From contig NZ_QKZT01000026.1 in assembly GCF_003254055.1 (NCBI RefSeq), forward strand, positions 1 to 64,000: a stretch of 64,000 nucleotides of DNA, given 5' to 3'. Shown here piece after piece: positions 52,938 to 62,160 of the stretch. Within the stretch, counting starts at the first letter, position 1; every line of letters begins with the position of its first letter. The notes below the pieces were generated by a model. It worked only from the letters and a program-made list of their open reading frames with translations, did no database searches and was not told the DNA's origin. This DNA comes from Algoriphagus chordae (GTDB taxonomy: Bacteria; Bacteroidota; Bacteroidia; Cytophagales; Cyclobacteriaceae). The position numbers were made by a program, and so were the translations under genes.

Positions 52938-53546
52938 ATGCAAAAAGTAAAATCAATTCTCGTATTTGGACTTCTGGTCGTCTTATTGAATTCCTGCGTG
53001 TATTCATTATTCCCTATTTATACGGATGACACGCTGGTGTATTTCCCCGAATTAATTGGTAGATGGGATTTGGAAGGTGGGGAAGATTATGTAGAGTTTA
53101 GTCATCCTCGCAAACTAAACCTTTTTGGTGATTCTTCTAATTCTGAATCAACGGACTTAACTAATGAGAAAGCATACCATGTGGAGATTATGGATGATAG
53201 TGAATTAATGTCGTTTGTCGGAAATATTGCTGAAATCGGAGATGACTTATTTCTGGACCTCTATCCTGATAATCCTTATTCTAGTGGAGCATCACTATCA
53301 AACGTGATTCCAGTCCATACTTTTGTTAAATTAAAAGTCAGTGGAAAGCAACTATACCTGACTTCCTTTGACTTGGAAAAATTGAACAAGCTATTCGAAA
53401 GTAATCTGATCCGCCTGAGACATGAAAACGTGGATGGGTCGATTTTGATTACTGCTCAACCAAGCGAAATACAGAAATTTATTGATCGATATTCTGATGA
53501 CGAGTCGGTGTTTGAGGACACAGAGATTTACAGAAGAGCTAGCTAA
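52938..53546 (+). CDS. Lipoprotein of unknown function leading a LytS/LytR operon
   Basis: 202 residues with a lipoprotein signal (MQKVKSILVFGLLVVLLNSC). The mature part begins VYSLFPIYTDDTLVYFPELI, followed by IGRWDLEGGEDYVEF and a later SNVIPVHTFVKLKVSGKQLY, a beta-rich pattern without a domain I can name. It ends 8 nt before the LytS-type kinase, so the three genes are one operon; it may be a sensor or target of that pair. Confidence 0.75.
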   Translation: MQKVKSILVFGLLVVLLNSCVYSLFPIYTDDTLVYFPELIGRWDLEGGEDYVEFSHPRKLNLFGDSSNSESTDLTNEKAYHVEIMDDSELMSFVGNIAEIGDDLFLDLYPDNPYSSGASLSNVIPVHTFVKLKVSGKQLYLTSFDLEKLNKLFESNLIRLRHENVDGSILITAQPSEIQKFIDRYSDDESVFEDTEIYRRAS

Positions 53547-53554
53547 TCAATCCT

Positions 53555-54556
53555 ATGGTCAAGCTTATCAATTCAAAATGGTTCCAGCATCCAGTTTTCT
53601 GGATGCTTTCCATTTATGTCCTCGCTAATTATTTTTCTATATCGAGCATATTTAAGTTTATAGACATTTTATATGCCTTGCTTTTTCATGTGCCGCTGTT
53701 CTTTCTTGTCTATGTCAATTTGAGAGTTCTGATTCCCAGATTTCTTGACCGGGGAAAATACCTGCTTTACTTTCTGAGCATTCCGTTACTTTTATTGGCG
53801 ACCTATGTGATTCATGAACTCACGTTTGAGGTGATGTTTCCGCTGATTGATTCGGATTATTACATGGTTTCATTTACAGAATGGCAGGTCTTGCTGAGTA
53901 TTTTCTTGATTTACTTGATATTGACTACACTTATCAAATTGTCAAAATCCTGGTACACACTGCAGCAGGTGGAGAAAGAGAAATTGTCTTTAGAACTCAA
54001 TTCGCTAAAAACTCAGATTAACCCTCACTTTCTGTTTAATAGCCTGAATAGTATTTATTCTCAGGCTTTGGCCAAAAGCGATCAGACTTCGGAGACTGTT
54101 TTGGAGCTTTCAAATTTACTTCGATACATGCTGTATGAAGTAGAGGAGGATAAAGTGCCTTTGGAGAAAGAAGTGGAAATGCTGGAAAATTACATCGAGT
54201 TGCAAAAACTTAGATTGGAGGCGGGATCCAAAGTCGGGTTTGCTCTTGAAGGTGAATTAAACGGAGTGCAGATTGCGCCGCTGTTGTTATTTCCATTGGT
54301 GGAAAATGCCTTCAAACATGGAATGAAAGATGATTCTGAACAGGCATTTATTGATATCCGACTGAAAGTGGATACAGTTATCTCTTTCTCGATTAGGAAT
54401 AAATTGGGACAGATCGATGATATAGAAAAAGGAAAATATGGAGGAATTGGGCTAGAAAATGTAAAAAGAAGACTGGAACTTATTTATCCGAATGGGCATC
54501 AAATGGAGATTCTAAAAACCGAAACCGAATTTCAGGTTAACTTAACGCTTGTATGA
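53555..54556 (+). CDS. LytS/YehU-type sensor histidine kinase
   Basis: 333 residues with four hydrophobic helices (about 14-31, 39-57, 67-87 and 109-129), then the His_kinase domain LKTQINPHFLFNSLNSIYSQ with His158, LLLFPLVENAFKHG and KYGGIGLENVKRRLEL. Overlaps the LytTR regulator by 4 nt. Second LytS/LytR-type pair in the window; similar to the pair at 13130-14892 in layout but not a recent duplicate by eye. Confidence 0.92.
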   Translation: MVKLINSKWFQHPVFWMLSIYVLANYFSISSIFKFIDILYALLFHVPLFFLVYVNLRVLIPRFLDRGKYLLYFLSIPLLLLATYVIHELTFEVMFPLIDSDYYMVSFTEWQVLLSIFLIYLILTTLIKLSKSWYTLQQVEKEKLSLELNSLKTQINPHFLFNSLNSIYSQALAKSDQTSETVLELSNLLRYMLYEVEEDKVPLEKEVEMLENYIELQKLRLEAGSKVGFALEGELNGVQIAPLLLFPLVENAFKHGMKDDSEQAFIDIRLKVDTVISFSIRNKLGQIDDIEKGKYGGIGLENVKRRLELIYPNGHQMEILKTETEFQVNLTLV

Positions 54557-55227
54557 TCAGATGTGCCATCATAGATGACGAACCACTTAGCCGAGATGTA
54601 TTAAGACAATTTATCTCAGATCATCCAGATCTAATTCTAGCTGGGGAATACAAAGATGCGCTAGAGTCAATTCCTGGAATTGAGTCAAATCCCGTTGATT
54701 TGCTTCTGCTAGATATCAATCTTCCTAAGCTTTCTGGTATCAATTTTTATAAAAGCTTAACGAATAAACCTCTGGTGATTTTCACTACAGCTTATCCGGA
54801 ATTTGCCTTGGACGGTTTCGAACTCAATGCTGTCGATTATCTGATGAAGCCTATTCCATTTGATCGCTTTTTGCAAGCCATTCAGAAGGTAAAAGAGCGA
54901 CTGAAGACTCAGCAGGATTCACCTGAGTTTATTATGCTGAAGGTGGATAAGAAGTTATATCGTACAGCTTTTGAGGATATTTTATTTTTTGAGGCTTTTG
55001 GAGATTATGCTAAAGTGTATTTGGAAAGTCAGGTGTTGATCATTACTTCGACTATGAAAAAAATGGAGGCAGAATTACCAAAGGAGCTTTTCGTTCGAAC
55101 ACATAAATCCTTTATCATTAATACTTCCAAAGTGGAATTTATCGAAGGCAATCAGATCAAAATTGCAGGTAAAATGATCCCAATTGGAATGCGGTACCGT
55201 GAGAATCTGCTGAAGCAGTTGAATTGA
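54553..55227 (+). CDS. LytTR-family response regulator
   Basis: 224 residues: receiver with IIDDEPLSR and Asp54 in LLLDINLPKL, then a LytTR domain (about 128-224) with DILFFEAFGDYAKVYLES and FVRTHKSFIINTS. Coupled to the kinase upstream. No phased direct repeats were recognised before this operon. Confidence 0.93.
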   Translation: MIRCAIIDDEPLSRDVLRQFISDHPDLILAGEYKDALESIPGIESNPVDLLLLDINLPKLSGINFYKSLTNKPLVIFTTAYPEFALDGFELNAVDYLMKPIPFDRFLQAIQKVKERLKTQQDSPEFIMLKVDKKLYRTAFEDILFFEAFGDYAKVYLESQVLIITSTMKKMEAELPKELFVRTHKSFIINTSKVEFIEGNQIKIAGKMIPIGMRYRENLLKQLN

Positions 55228-55243
55228 AGAGAATTGCGAGTTA

Positions 55244-55301
55244 TGCTGCTTCTCCAGAAGCAGCATAAAGCTCCTTTAAGTCCAGCTTCTGGAGAAGCAG
55301 G
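55244..55301. repeat. REP cluster 3 (two inverted elements)
   Basis: A perfect hairpin at 55244-55265, identical to the one at 52035, and an inverted partner at 55282-55301 with the GACAAC tail. Located 3' of the LytTR regulator, 2.5 kb from the RAYT gene. Confidence 0.85.
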
Positions 55302-55361
55302 ACAACTCACTTTTTGCCCTTTCAGCCGATCTGCCTAATTTAGCATTCTAAAATCACCCGA

Positions 55362-56525
55362 ATGCAATTGATCGAAGTCACCACGCCAGCCCATCAGAAA
55401 GAATTTATCGAGATGGCGGTCAGGTTGTATAAAAATGAAAAAAATTGGATCCGGCCTCTTGACGCAGATATCGAGGGGCTTTTTCACAAGGAAACAAACA
55501 AGCTTTTTCGTAATGGAGCCAAAGCCAAGCGCTGGCTTTTGCAAAATGACAAACAAGAAACCATCGGTCGTGTAGCTGCTTTCATCAATCCAAAGATGAA
55601 GGAAAAACAACCTACAGGAGGTTTAGGCTTCTTCGAGTGTATCAATGATCAGTCAGCAGCTTTTCTACTTTTTGATACGGCGAAATCCTGGCTTGAAAGT
55701 GAAGGAATGGAAGCCATGGATGGCCCGATCAATTTTGGAGAGCGCGACAAATGGTGGGGATTGCTCGTGGATGGATTCACCGAGCCCAACTACAATATGC
55801 CGTGGAACTTCAAGTACTACCAAAAATTCTTTGAGGATTATGGATTTCAGATTTACTTCAAGCAATTTACCTACGCCAGAAATGTTCAGGGTTTAGGCTT
55901 TGATGAGAAAATGATCGCCAGAGCCAAGGTGGTTACGGATAATCCGGATTACGAATTTCACTACCTGAAAGGCAAGGAGCTGAAGGAAAAAGCTCCAGAA
56001 TATTTCATGACCGTATATAATAAAGCCTGGGCGCGACATATGGGCAAATCACTTGCGCTCAAGGAAGCCCAGATGATGTTTGCCAAAATGAAGCCGATCA
56101 TCGACGAAAAGCTGATTTACTTTGGCTTTTATAAAGGCGAGCCCGTTTCCTTCTTTATCCAGATTCCTGAAATCAACCAGATCTTTAAGCATGTGAATGG
56201 CAAAATGGACTTGATCGGTAAACTCAAATTCCTTTGGTACAAAACCTTTTCACCGCCTAACAAAATGCTTGGTTTGGTGTTTGGAGTAGTGCCGGAGCAT
56301 CAGGGAAAAGGGGTGGAGTCTGCAATGATCATCACCTACGACAAGATGAGCGGCAAGCCTGATTTTCAATACAAAACCATCGAGATGAACTGGATTGGAG
56401 ATTTCAATCCAAAGATGATGCGTGTTTGTGAACAGCTTTTGGCAGATATTTACAAGACGCATCATACGTATAGGTTCTTATTTGATAGAGAGAAAGAGTT
56501 TGAGAGACATCGCATATTTGATTGA
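55362..56525 (+). CDS. GNAT-like protein of unknown substrate
   Basis: 387 residues, soluble. RLYKNEKNWIRPLDADIEGL, then GRVAAFINPKMKEKQPTGGL and FFECINDQSAAFLLFDTAKS are typical of Bacteroidota and proteobacterial YghO-like proteins with a GNAT acyltransferase fold. The C-terminal half has FGVVPEHQGKGVESAMI, which resembles the acyl-CoA pyrophosphate loop (Q-x-x-G-x-G). Catalytic activity is inferred only. Single gene. Confidence 0.75.
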   Translation: MQLIEVTTPAHQKEFIEMAVRLYKNEKNWIRPLDADIEGLFHKETNKLFRNGAKAKRWLLQNDKQETIGRVAAFINPKMKEKQPTGGLGFFECINDQSAAFLLFDTAKSWLESEGMEAMDGPINFGERDKWWGLLVDGFTEPNYNMPWNFKYYQKFFEDYGFQIYFKQFTYARNVQGLGFDEKMIARAKVVTDNPDYEFHYLKGKELKEKAPEYFMTVYNKAWARHMGKSLALKEAQMMFAKMKPIIDEKLIYFGFYKGEPVSFFIQIPEINQIFKHVNGKMDLIGKLKFLWYKTFSPPNKMLGLVFGVVPEHQGKGVESAMIITYDKMSGKPDFQYKTIEMNWIGDFNPKMMRVCEQLLADIYKTHHTYRFLFDREKEFERHRIFD

Positions 56526-56615
56526 CGATTTACGAAGTACGAGATTCAAAGTAGTGTTTGACTCTATTTTCCAATTCTATCCTTTCGAATCGTGAGCAAG
56601 ATGTACTTTGACTGG

Positions 56616-56690
56616 TGTCAGTCCGAGCGAAGTCGAGGACTATTTATTGTAGACTTTGATTATAGACTTCGACTTCGCTCAGCCTGACAT
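56616..56690. repeat. Dispersed inverted repeat of the gtcag-gagcgaagtcgag type
   Basis: TGTCAGTCCGAGCGAAGTCG at 56616 and, inverted, CTTCGACTTCGCTCAGCCTGAC-like sequence to 56690 form an imperfect stem of about 24 bp around 25 nt. Sequences of this kind are familiar from spacers in many Bacteroidota genomes. Confidence 0.7.
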
Positions 56691-56771
56691 GTTCCATCTT
56701 TCAACTTTACCGCCTTTGAAACCCAATCTTCCAATTTTAAAATATTTCAATTTTCCAATACAGAATAAAAA

Positions 56772-57767
56772 ATGAAAAAATACGACGTAACCGGCATAGG
56801 AAATGCCTTAGTAGATATAGAATTCAAGGTAAAAGATCAGTTTTTTACTGACAATGGTGTAGAGAAAGGCTTGATGACTTTGGTAGATGAGGATCGCCAG
56901 AACGCCTTGATGCAAGTCATCGATACTGAGCATGCCAAGAAACAATGTGGTGGATCGGCCGGTAACACGGTGATTGCCCTCTCTCAGTTTGGCGGCAAAT
57001 CCTACTATTCCTGCAAGGTGGCCAATGATGAGCTAGGCTATTTCTACATGAATGACATGAAGGATGCTGGAGTTTCTCATAATCTGAACGAAAGCAATTT
57101 GGCTGAAGGTATCACAGGTAAATGCCTCGTGATGGTGACCGATGATGCTGAGCGTACAATGAATACTTACTTGGGCATTACAGCGACCTATTCTACTGCT
57201 GATGTAAACGAAGCTGCAATCAAAGATTCGCAATATTTATATATAGAAGGTTACCTGATCACTTCTGAGAATGGCAAGCAAGCGATGAAGCATGCCAAGA
57301 AAATTGCTGAAGAAAATGGCGTAAAAGTAGCCCTGACTTTCTCTGATCCAGCGATGGTAAAGTATTTCAAAGAGCCAATGACTGAAGTCGTGGGAGCAAG
57401 CGTGGATTTGCTTTTTGCAAATGAAGAAGAAGCGATGACTTTCACTGGTAAGGATAATTTGTTGGAGGCACGGGAAGAATTGAAGAAAGTAGCCAAGCAC
57501 TTTGTGATCACACAAGGCAAAAATGGCGCGATGATCTACGATGGAGATACTTTTATCGATATCGAGCCTTATGCGACTACGGCGATCGATTCCAACGGAG
57601 CAGGAGATATGTTTGCAGGAGCCTTTATGTATGGCATCACCAATGGACACAGCTATGCTTCCAGTGGCAAACTTGCATCGATGGCAAGTTCCAAGATCGT
57701 AAGTCAATTTGGGCCTAGGCTTCAATGGCATGAAGCGAAGGATATCTTGGCAAAGCTAAATCCGTAA
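56772..57767 (+). CDS. PfkB-family carbohydrate/adenosine kinase
   Basis: 331 residues. KYDVTGIGNALVDIEFKVKD at the start, GGSAGNTVIALSQFGGK (substrate-side loop), and AIDSNGAGDMFAGAFMYG with the catalytic Asp in GAGD. The length and N-terminal pattern fit the adenosine kinase-like group of the PfkB family. The exact sugar or nucleoside is not decided by sequence. Single-gene unit with a strong terminator. Confidence 0.88.
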   Translation: MKKYDVTGIGNALVDIEFKVKDQFFTDNGVEKGLMTLVDEDRQNALMQVIDTEHAKKQCGGSAGNTVIALSQFGGKSYYSCKVANDELGYFYMNDMKDAGVSHNLNESNLAEGITGKCLVMVTDDAERTMNTYLGITATYSTADVNEAAIKDSQYLYIEGYLITSENGKQAMKHAKKIAEENGVKVALTFSDPAMVKYFKEPMTEVVGASVDLLFANEEEAMTFTGKDNLLEAREELKKVAKHFVITQGKNGAMIYDGDTFIDIEPYATTAIDSNGAGDMFAGAFMYGITNGHSYASSGKLASMASSKIVSQFGPRLQWHEAKDILAKLNP

Positions 57768-57812
57768 AATAATGCCTTGGAAATTCTTTTTCCAAGGCAT
57801 TATTTTTTATTA
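57766..57812 (+). terminator. Terminator after the PfkB kinase gene
   Basis: AAAATAATGCCTTGGAAA, five-base loop, TTTCCAAGGCATTATTTT plus T residues. It starts within the stop codon. Confidence 0.92.
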
Positions 57813-57966
57813 ATATTTTATCCTAAATTTTTAGATTACAATTAATAGTATTTTTTTAGTGTAAAATTGTGATGAGTGGTTTTGTCAGGGCTGAATTAGA
57901 CTTTTAGAAAGATACATCTGATATCCCTTTTAGACTTTAATAAATGAGAATAAACTCCAATATACT

Positions 57967-59298
57967 ATGATGAGAAAACTTACCGCTTTGGGCTTAGTGG
58001 CAGGACTACTGGCAGTTCCGGCTATAGCTCAAACTAAAATTGAATTCAAGGAATTTGACTTGGACAACGGATTGCATGTAATCATGCATCAAGATAATAC
58101 CACGCCTATTGTGGTGACTTCGGTTCTTTATCATGTAGGTTCGAAGAATGAGCAGCCAGACAGAACTGGTTTTGCACACTTTTTTGAACACCTGATGTTC
58201 GAAGGATCTGAGAATATCGCTCGTGGAGAGTATATGAATATCATCCAATCCCACGGAGGAACTTTGAATGCCTATACTTCAAATGATATTACCTATTACT
58301 ACGAGTCACTACCCTCTAATGAACTGGAGCTGGCACTATATATGGAAAGTGAGCGAATGCTGCATTCCAAGGTGGATCAAACAGGCGTAGATACACAACG
58401 TGAAGTAGTAAAGGAGGAAAAACGTCAGAGCTATGACAATAGACCATACGGAAGCATTTTGATCGAAACCCTAAAAAGATCCTATTCTGAACACCCGTAC
58501 CGTTGGGCTCCTATAGGTTCACTAGATGATTTGAATGCCGCATCTATTGAAGAATTTCAGCAGTTCTACAAGGATTTCTATGTGCCAAACAACGCTACCT
58601 TAACGATTGCGGGTGATATAGATTACAAGCAGACAGAGGAATGGGTAAAGAAATACTTCTCTGAAATCCCTAAGGGGACAAAGCCGATCTATAGACCTGA
58701 TGTGACAGAGCCAAAGAAAACAGCTGAGATCAGAGATATAGTTTATGATAATATTCAGATCCCTGCGGTGATTCAAGCTTACAATCTTCCGCCTAAAACG
58801 GATCAGGATTCTTACGCTTTGTCTATGCTTTCTACTTATTTGACTGGTGGAAATTCATCCTTGATGACCAAGGAATTGGTGGATAAGCAACAAAAAGCCT
58901 TGGCAATTTCTGCTATTCCTTTGGATCTGGAGGATGGTGGTATCTTCATTATGTATGGGATTGTAAACATGGGAGTGGAACCACAGGATTTGGAGACTGA
59001 GATTGATAAGTTGATCAAACAAGTTCAGGATGAAGGTGTTTCTGATAGAGATTTTGAAAAGCTTCAGAATATCATGGAGAATAGTATTGTGAGTGGAAAC
59101 TCTTCAATGGCTGGAGTGGCAGAGAATCTTGCAGAGGCACATGTGATCTATAAGGATACCCACTATGTGAACAAAGTGATGGATGCTTATGACAAAGTGA
59201 AAAAAGAGGATCTTCAGCGGGTAGCCAACGAATACCTGACACTGGATGGTCGTGTAGTTTTGTATTATTTGCCAAAGCCAGCTGAACCAGCTCAGTAA
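57967..59298 (+). CDS. M16 zinc peptidase, catalytic subunit
   Basis: 443 residues with a signal peptide (MMRKLTALGLVAGLLAVPAIAQ). The inverted zinc motif HFFEH is at about 71-75 (HxxEH), with the third ligand Glu in the VVKEEKRQSYDN region. M16 enzymes act as pairs of an active and an inactive half. The inactive partner follows 27 nt downstream, so both form a periplasmic heterodimer that degrades peptides. Members of this group accompany propeptide or signal-peptide turnover; substrate unknown. Confidence 0.93.
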   Translation: MMRKLTALGLVAGLLAVPAIAQTKIEFKEFDLDNGLHVIMHQDNTTPIVVTSVLYHVGSKNEQPDRTGFAHFFEHLMFEGSENIARGEYMNIIQSHGGTLNAYTSNDITYYYESLPSNELELALYMESERMLHSKVDQTGVDTQREVVKEEKRQSYDNRPYGSILIETLKRSYSEHPYRWAPIGSLDDLNAASIEEFQQFYKDFYVPNNATLTIAGDIDYKQTEEWVKKYFSEIPKGTKPIYRPDVTEPKKTAEIRDIVYDNIQIPAVIQAYNLPPKTDQDSYALSMLSTYLTGGNSSLMTKELVDKQQKALAISAIPLDLEDGGIFIMYGIVNMGVEPQDLETEIDKLIKQVQDEGVSDRDFEKLQNIMENSIVSGNSSMAGVAENLAEAHVIYKDTHYVNKVMDAYDKVKKEDLQRVANEYLTLDGRVVLYYLPKPAEPAQ

Positions 59299-59325
59299 TT
59301 GATTCACCTTATTAATCGAAATGAC

Positions 59326-61374
59326 ATGAAGAAAATAACAATATCCTTTGTATTGAGCCTTTTGGTGTCTGTTGTGGGCTTTGCTCAGGTGGACAGAAGT
59401 CAATTCCCAAAAGCTGGACCAGCGCCTGTAATTAAAATTGGCGAGGCAGAGACTTTTACCCTTGATAATGGGTTGAAAGTATTTGTAGTAGAGAACGATA
59501 AACTTCCTAGAGTTTCTTTCACGCTTGTGTTAGAAAGAGATCCTTTGTTTGAAGGGGATAAAGCAGGACTTACAGGTTTTATCGGTGAGATGATGATGGC
59601 TGGGACCAGCAACCGTAGCAAAGAAGAGTTAGATGAAGAGGTAGATTTTATCGGAGCCTATTTGAATGCCGGATCTACTTCTATTTCAGCCTCTTCTTTG
59701 AAGAAGCATCAGGAGAAAGTTCTAGATCTAATGGCTGACGTGTTGTACAACCCTATTTTTCCAGAAGCTGAATTAGAAAAATTGAAGAAGCAAGCACTGA
59801 CAGGTCTAGCGACCAGTAAAGATGATCCAGGATCAATTTCCAGCAAATTATCTAGTGCGCTTGTCTATGGAAAAGACCATCCTTATGGTGAAGTACAGAC
59901 AGAGGAAACTTTGAATAACGTTTCTTTAGATGATGTAAAGAATTATTATCAGACCTTTTTCAAGCCAAATATCGCCTACCTAGCAATCGTAGGAGATATG
60001 AGCAAAGCAGAAGCTGAGAAAGTAGTGAAGAAGCATTTTGCAGCATGGGAAAGGGGAGATGTCCCAACATTCACCTATGAAGAGCCAAAACCAGCTAGCC
60101 AAAATGTAGTAGGACTGGTGGATCGTAGTTCCTCAGTGCAAACGGTGATTGATATTGCTCAGCCGATAGATTTGACCCTGGGTGACGAAGATTATATTTC
60201 GAGTAGAGTTTTGAATCAGATCTTTGGTGCAGGCTCGTCTTCCAGACTTTTCATGAATCTCCGTGAGGATAAAGGCTATACCTATGGTGCCTATTCTTCC
60301 TTTTCAGCGGATAAGCTTGTAGGTCAGTTTTCTGCTAATGCTTCTGTGCGTACCGAAGTGACAGATTCTGCGGTGTATGAATTTATCTATGAAATCAACC
60401 GTCTCGTAGAGGATGGAGTTACCCAAGATGAATTGGATAAAGCCAAGGCTAATCTTTCAGGTTCCTTTGGTAGATCATTAGAGAGTCCGGCTACGATTGC
60501 AAATTTTGCATTGAACATCGAGCGTTATGATCTCCCAAAAGATTATTACGAGACTTATTTACAGAAAATGAATGAGTTGACCGTCGCTGATATCAATAAA
60601 ACTGCTGACGATCTGATTGATCCGGACAAGCTATACATTACTGCTGTGGGAAATGCCACTGAAATCAAGGATAAACTGGAGCAGTTTGGCACAGTGACGA
60701 TGTATGATAACATGGGCTTTCCTGCCAAAGAAATGGCTGCTGTGGATGCTAACCTGACTGTCGAGACGGTAATTGAAAACTACATTGAAGCAATCGGAGG
60801 AAAGAGTGCAGTAGGATCTATCAAGTCAGCCAAAATGGTTATGGATGCAGAAGTGATGGGCCAGCAGCTTAAAATCGAGCAAATCTTTGATAATTCAGCT
60901 ATGCGCTATGCCCAGAATACTTTGGTGGGTGGAAATGTAATGCAGAGTTCTAGGATTAAAGAGGGCAAAGGTGTCGTAAGTGGACAAGGGCAATCTATCG
61001 ATATGACGGATGAGCAAGTGGATGCCGCTAAACTGGACACTTACTTTTTGCCAGAGTTTTATTACGAAACCATGGGATATACCCTTACTTTGGACGGTAT
61101 CAAAGACGTGGAGGGAACACCTGCTTACAAGGTTATAGTAGCTACTCCATTGGGTGCTAGCGTGAATAATTATTACTCAGTAGAATCAGGTTTGAAAATC
61201 AAATCTGAGAATCCAGTGTCTGGAGATACATTCTTTAGTGATTATCAAGAGAAAAATGGTGTTTTGATTCCAATGGCGCAAACAATTAAATCAGCAATGA
61301 TTCCTGTTCCACTTGAGGCTAAAGTGACTAGCTTAGAGTTGAATCCAGAATTAACTGAGGCAGATTTTAACTAA
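59326..61374 (+). CDS. M16 peptidase-like partner fused to a C-terminal beta domain
   Basis: 682 residues from the ATG at 59326 with a signal peptide (MKKITISFVLSLLVSVVGFA). The M16 part (to about 480) lacks HxxEH: the corresponding segment reads TGFIGEMMMAGTSNRS, so it is the non-catalytic half, but keeps the R/Y substrate region (SSRLFMNLREDKGYTYGAYS). From about residue 485 a separate beta-rich domain follows (ETVIENYIEAIGGKSAV to LELNPELTEADFN) that is homologous to the next gene. Extracytoplasmic. Confidence 0.9.
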   Translation: MKKITISFVLSLLVSVVGFAQVDRSQFPKAGPAPVIKIGEAETFTLDNGLKVFVVENDKLPRVSFTLVLERDPLFEGDKAGLTGFIGEMMMAGTSNRSKEELDEEVDFIGAYLNAGSTSISASSLKKHQEKVLDLMADVLYNPIFPEAELEKLKKQALTGLATSKDDPGSISSKLSSALVYGKDHPYGEVQTEETLNNVSLDDVKNYYQTFFKPNIAYLAIVGDMSKAEAEKVVKKHFAAWERGDVPTFTYEEPKPASQNVVGLVDRSSSVQTVIDIAQPIDLTLGDEDYISSRVLNQIFGAGSSSRLFMNLREDKGYTYGAYSSFSADKLVGQFSANASVRTEVTDSAVYEFIYEINRLVEDGVTQDELDKAKANLSGSFGRSLESPATIANFALNIERYDLPKDYYETYLQKMNELTVADINKTADDLIDPDKLYITAVGNATEIKDKLEQFGTVTMYDNMGFPAKEMAAVDANLTVETVIENYIEAIGGKSAVGSIKSAKMVMDAEVMGQQLKIEQIFDNSAMRYAQNTLVGGNVMQSSRIKEGKGVVSGQGQSIDMTDEQVDAAKLDTYFLPEFYYETMGYTLTLDGIKDVEGTPAYKVIVATPLGASVNNYYSVESGLKIKSENPVSGDTFFSDYQEKNGVLIPMAQTIKSAMIPVPLEAKVTSLELNPELTEADFN

Positions 61375-61380
61375 ATAATT

Positions 61381-62106
61381 ATGAAAAAAAGTATAGTAAT
61401 ATTAGCGCTAGGCTTGTGCACACTGCCAATGGCTACACAGGCTAAAGCCGTGGAAAAAGAGGTATCAGCTAAAGTAGCTGAACGTAACTCTGTCAAAGAA
61501 GTGATAGATCGCTACGTGAAAGCAACTGGAGGAGAAGCCAAAATGAGAGCAGTTCGCAACATGGAAATGAACATGGAAGCGGAGATTCAAGGAATGCTTT
61601 TGGATATATCTAGCGTAATAGATCAGGAAAACCAGCGCTTACTTAATTTGACTGAGATGAACGGCGAAGTAGTGTCAAAAACAGTCCTGAAAGATGGTGC
61701 TGGGGTCGTATCTGCGATGGGTCAGGAGCAAATCTTGACAGAAGAACAAGTAGGCGCAATGAGTAATCAAATATATGCTTTCCGTGAATTATACTTAGAT
61801 GAGTTAGGTGTCACAGCTAGTTACGAAGGAATTGTAGAAGTGGCAGGCGAGCAAGCGTATAAGCTTAATCTTGATGCTGGAGGCGAAGCTAACACCTCGG
61901 AATATTATAGTGTGGAGACAGGGTTGAAGCTTCAGACGGAGTCAGCAGCAACTGGCATAGTACAGTACAAAGCTTATAAGGAGGTAGACGGAATAATGAT
62001 GCCAATGACGATGGTTATCACGAGCGCTTTGTTGCCAATGCCTTTGGAAGCGAAGATAACGACTATCAAGTTCAACCAAGATTTGGATGATTCGGTGTTC
62101 AACTGA
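61381..62106 (+). CDS. Exported protein homologous to the C-terminal domain of the M16 partner
   Basis: 241 residues with a signal peptide (MKKSIVILALGLCTLPMATQ, cleavage near AKA). The rest matches the last 200 residues of the gene upstream: VIDRYVKATGGEAKM against VIENYIEAIGGKSAV, SEYYSVETGLKLQTES against NNYYSVESGLKIKSEN, and MPLEAKITTIKFNQ against VPLEAKVTSLELNP. Its fold is LolA/outer-membrane-lipoprotein-sorting-like by eye. It starts 6 nt after the M16 partner, so it is co-transcribed and probably arose by partial duplication of it. Confidence 0.85.
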   Translation: MKKSIVILALGLCTLPMATQAKAVEKEVSAKVAERNSVKEVIDRYVKATGGEAKMRAVRNMEMNMEAEIQGMLLDISSVIDQENQRLLNLTEMNGEVVSKTVLKDGAGVVSAMGQEQILTEEQVGAMSNQIYAFRELYLDELGVTASYEGIVEVAGEQAYKLNLDAGGEANTSEYYSVETGLKLQTESAATGIVQYKAYKEVDGIMMPMTMVITSALLPMPLEAKITTIKFNQDLDDSVFN

Positions 62107-62130
62107 TTCTAATTAAATCAGAATTTATTA

Positions 62131-62160
62131 GGGCTGTCCAGATGGGCAGCCCTTTTTTTA
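62131..62160 (+). terminator. Terminator after the M16 operon
   Basis: GGGCTGTCC, AGAT loop, GGGCAGCCC (one wobble) and a seven-T run, between convergent operons. Confidence 0.9.
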
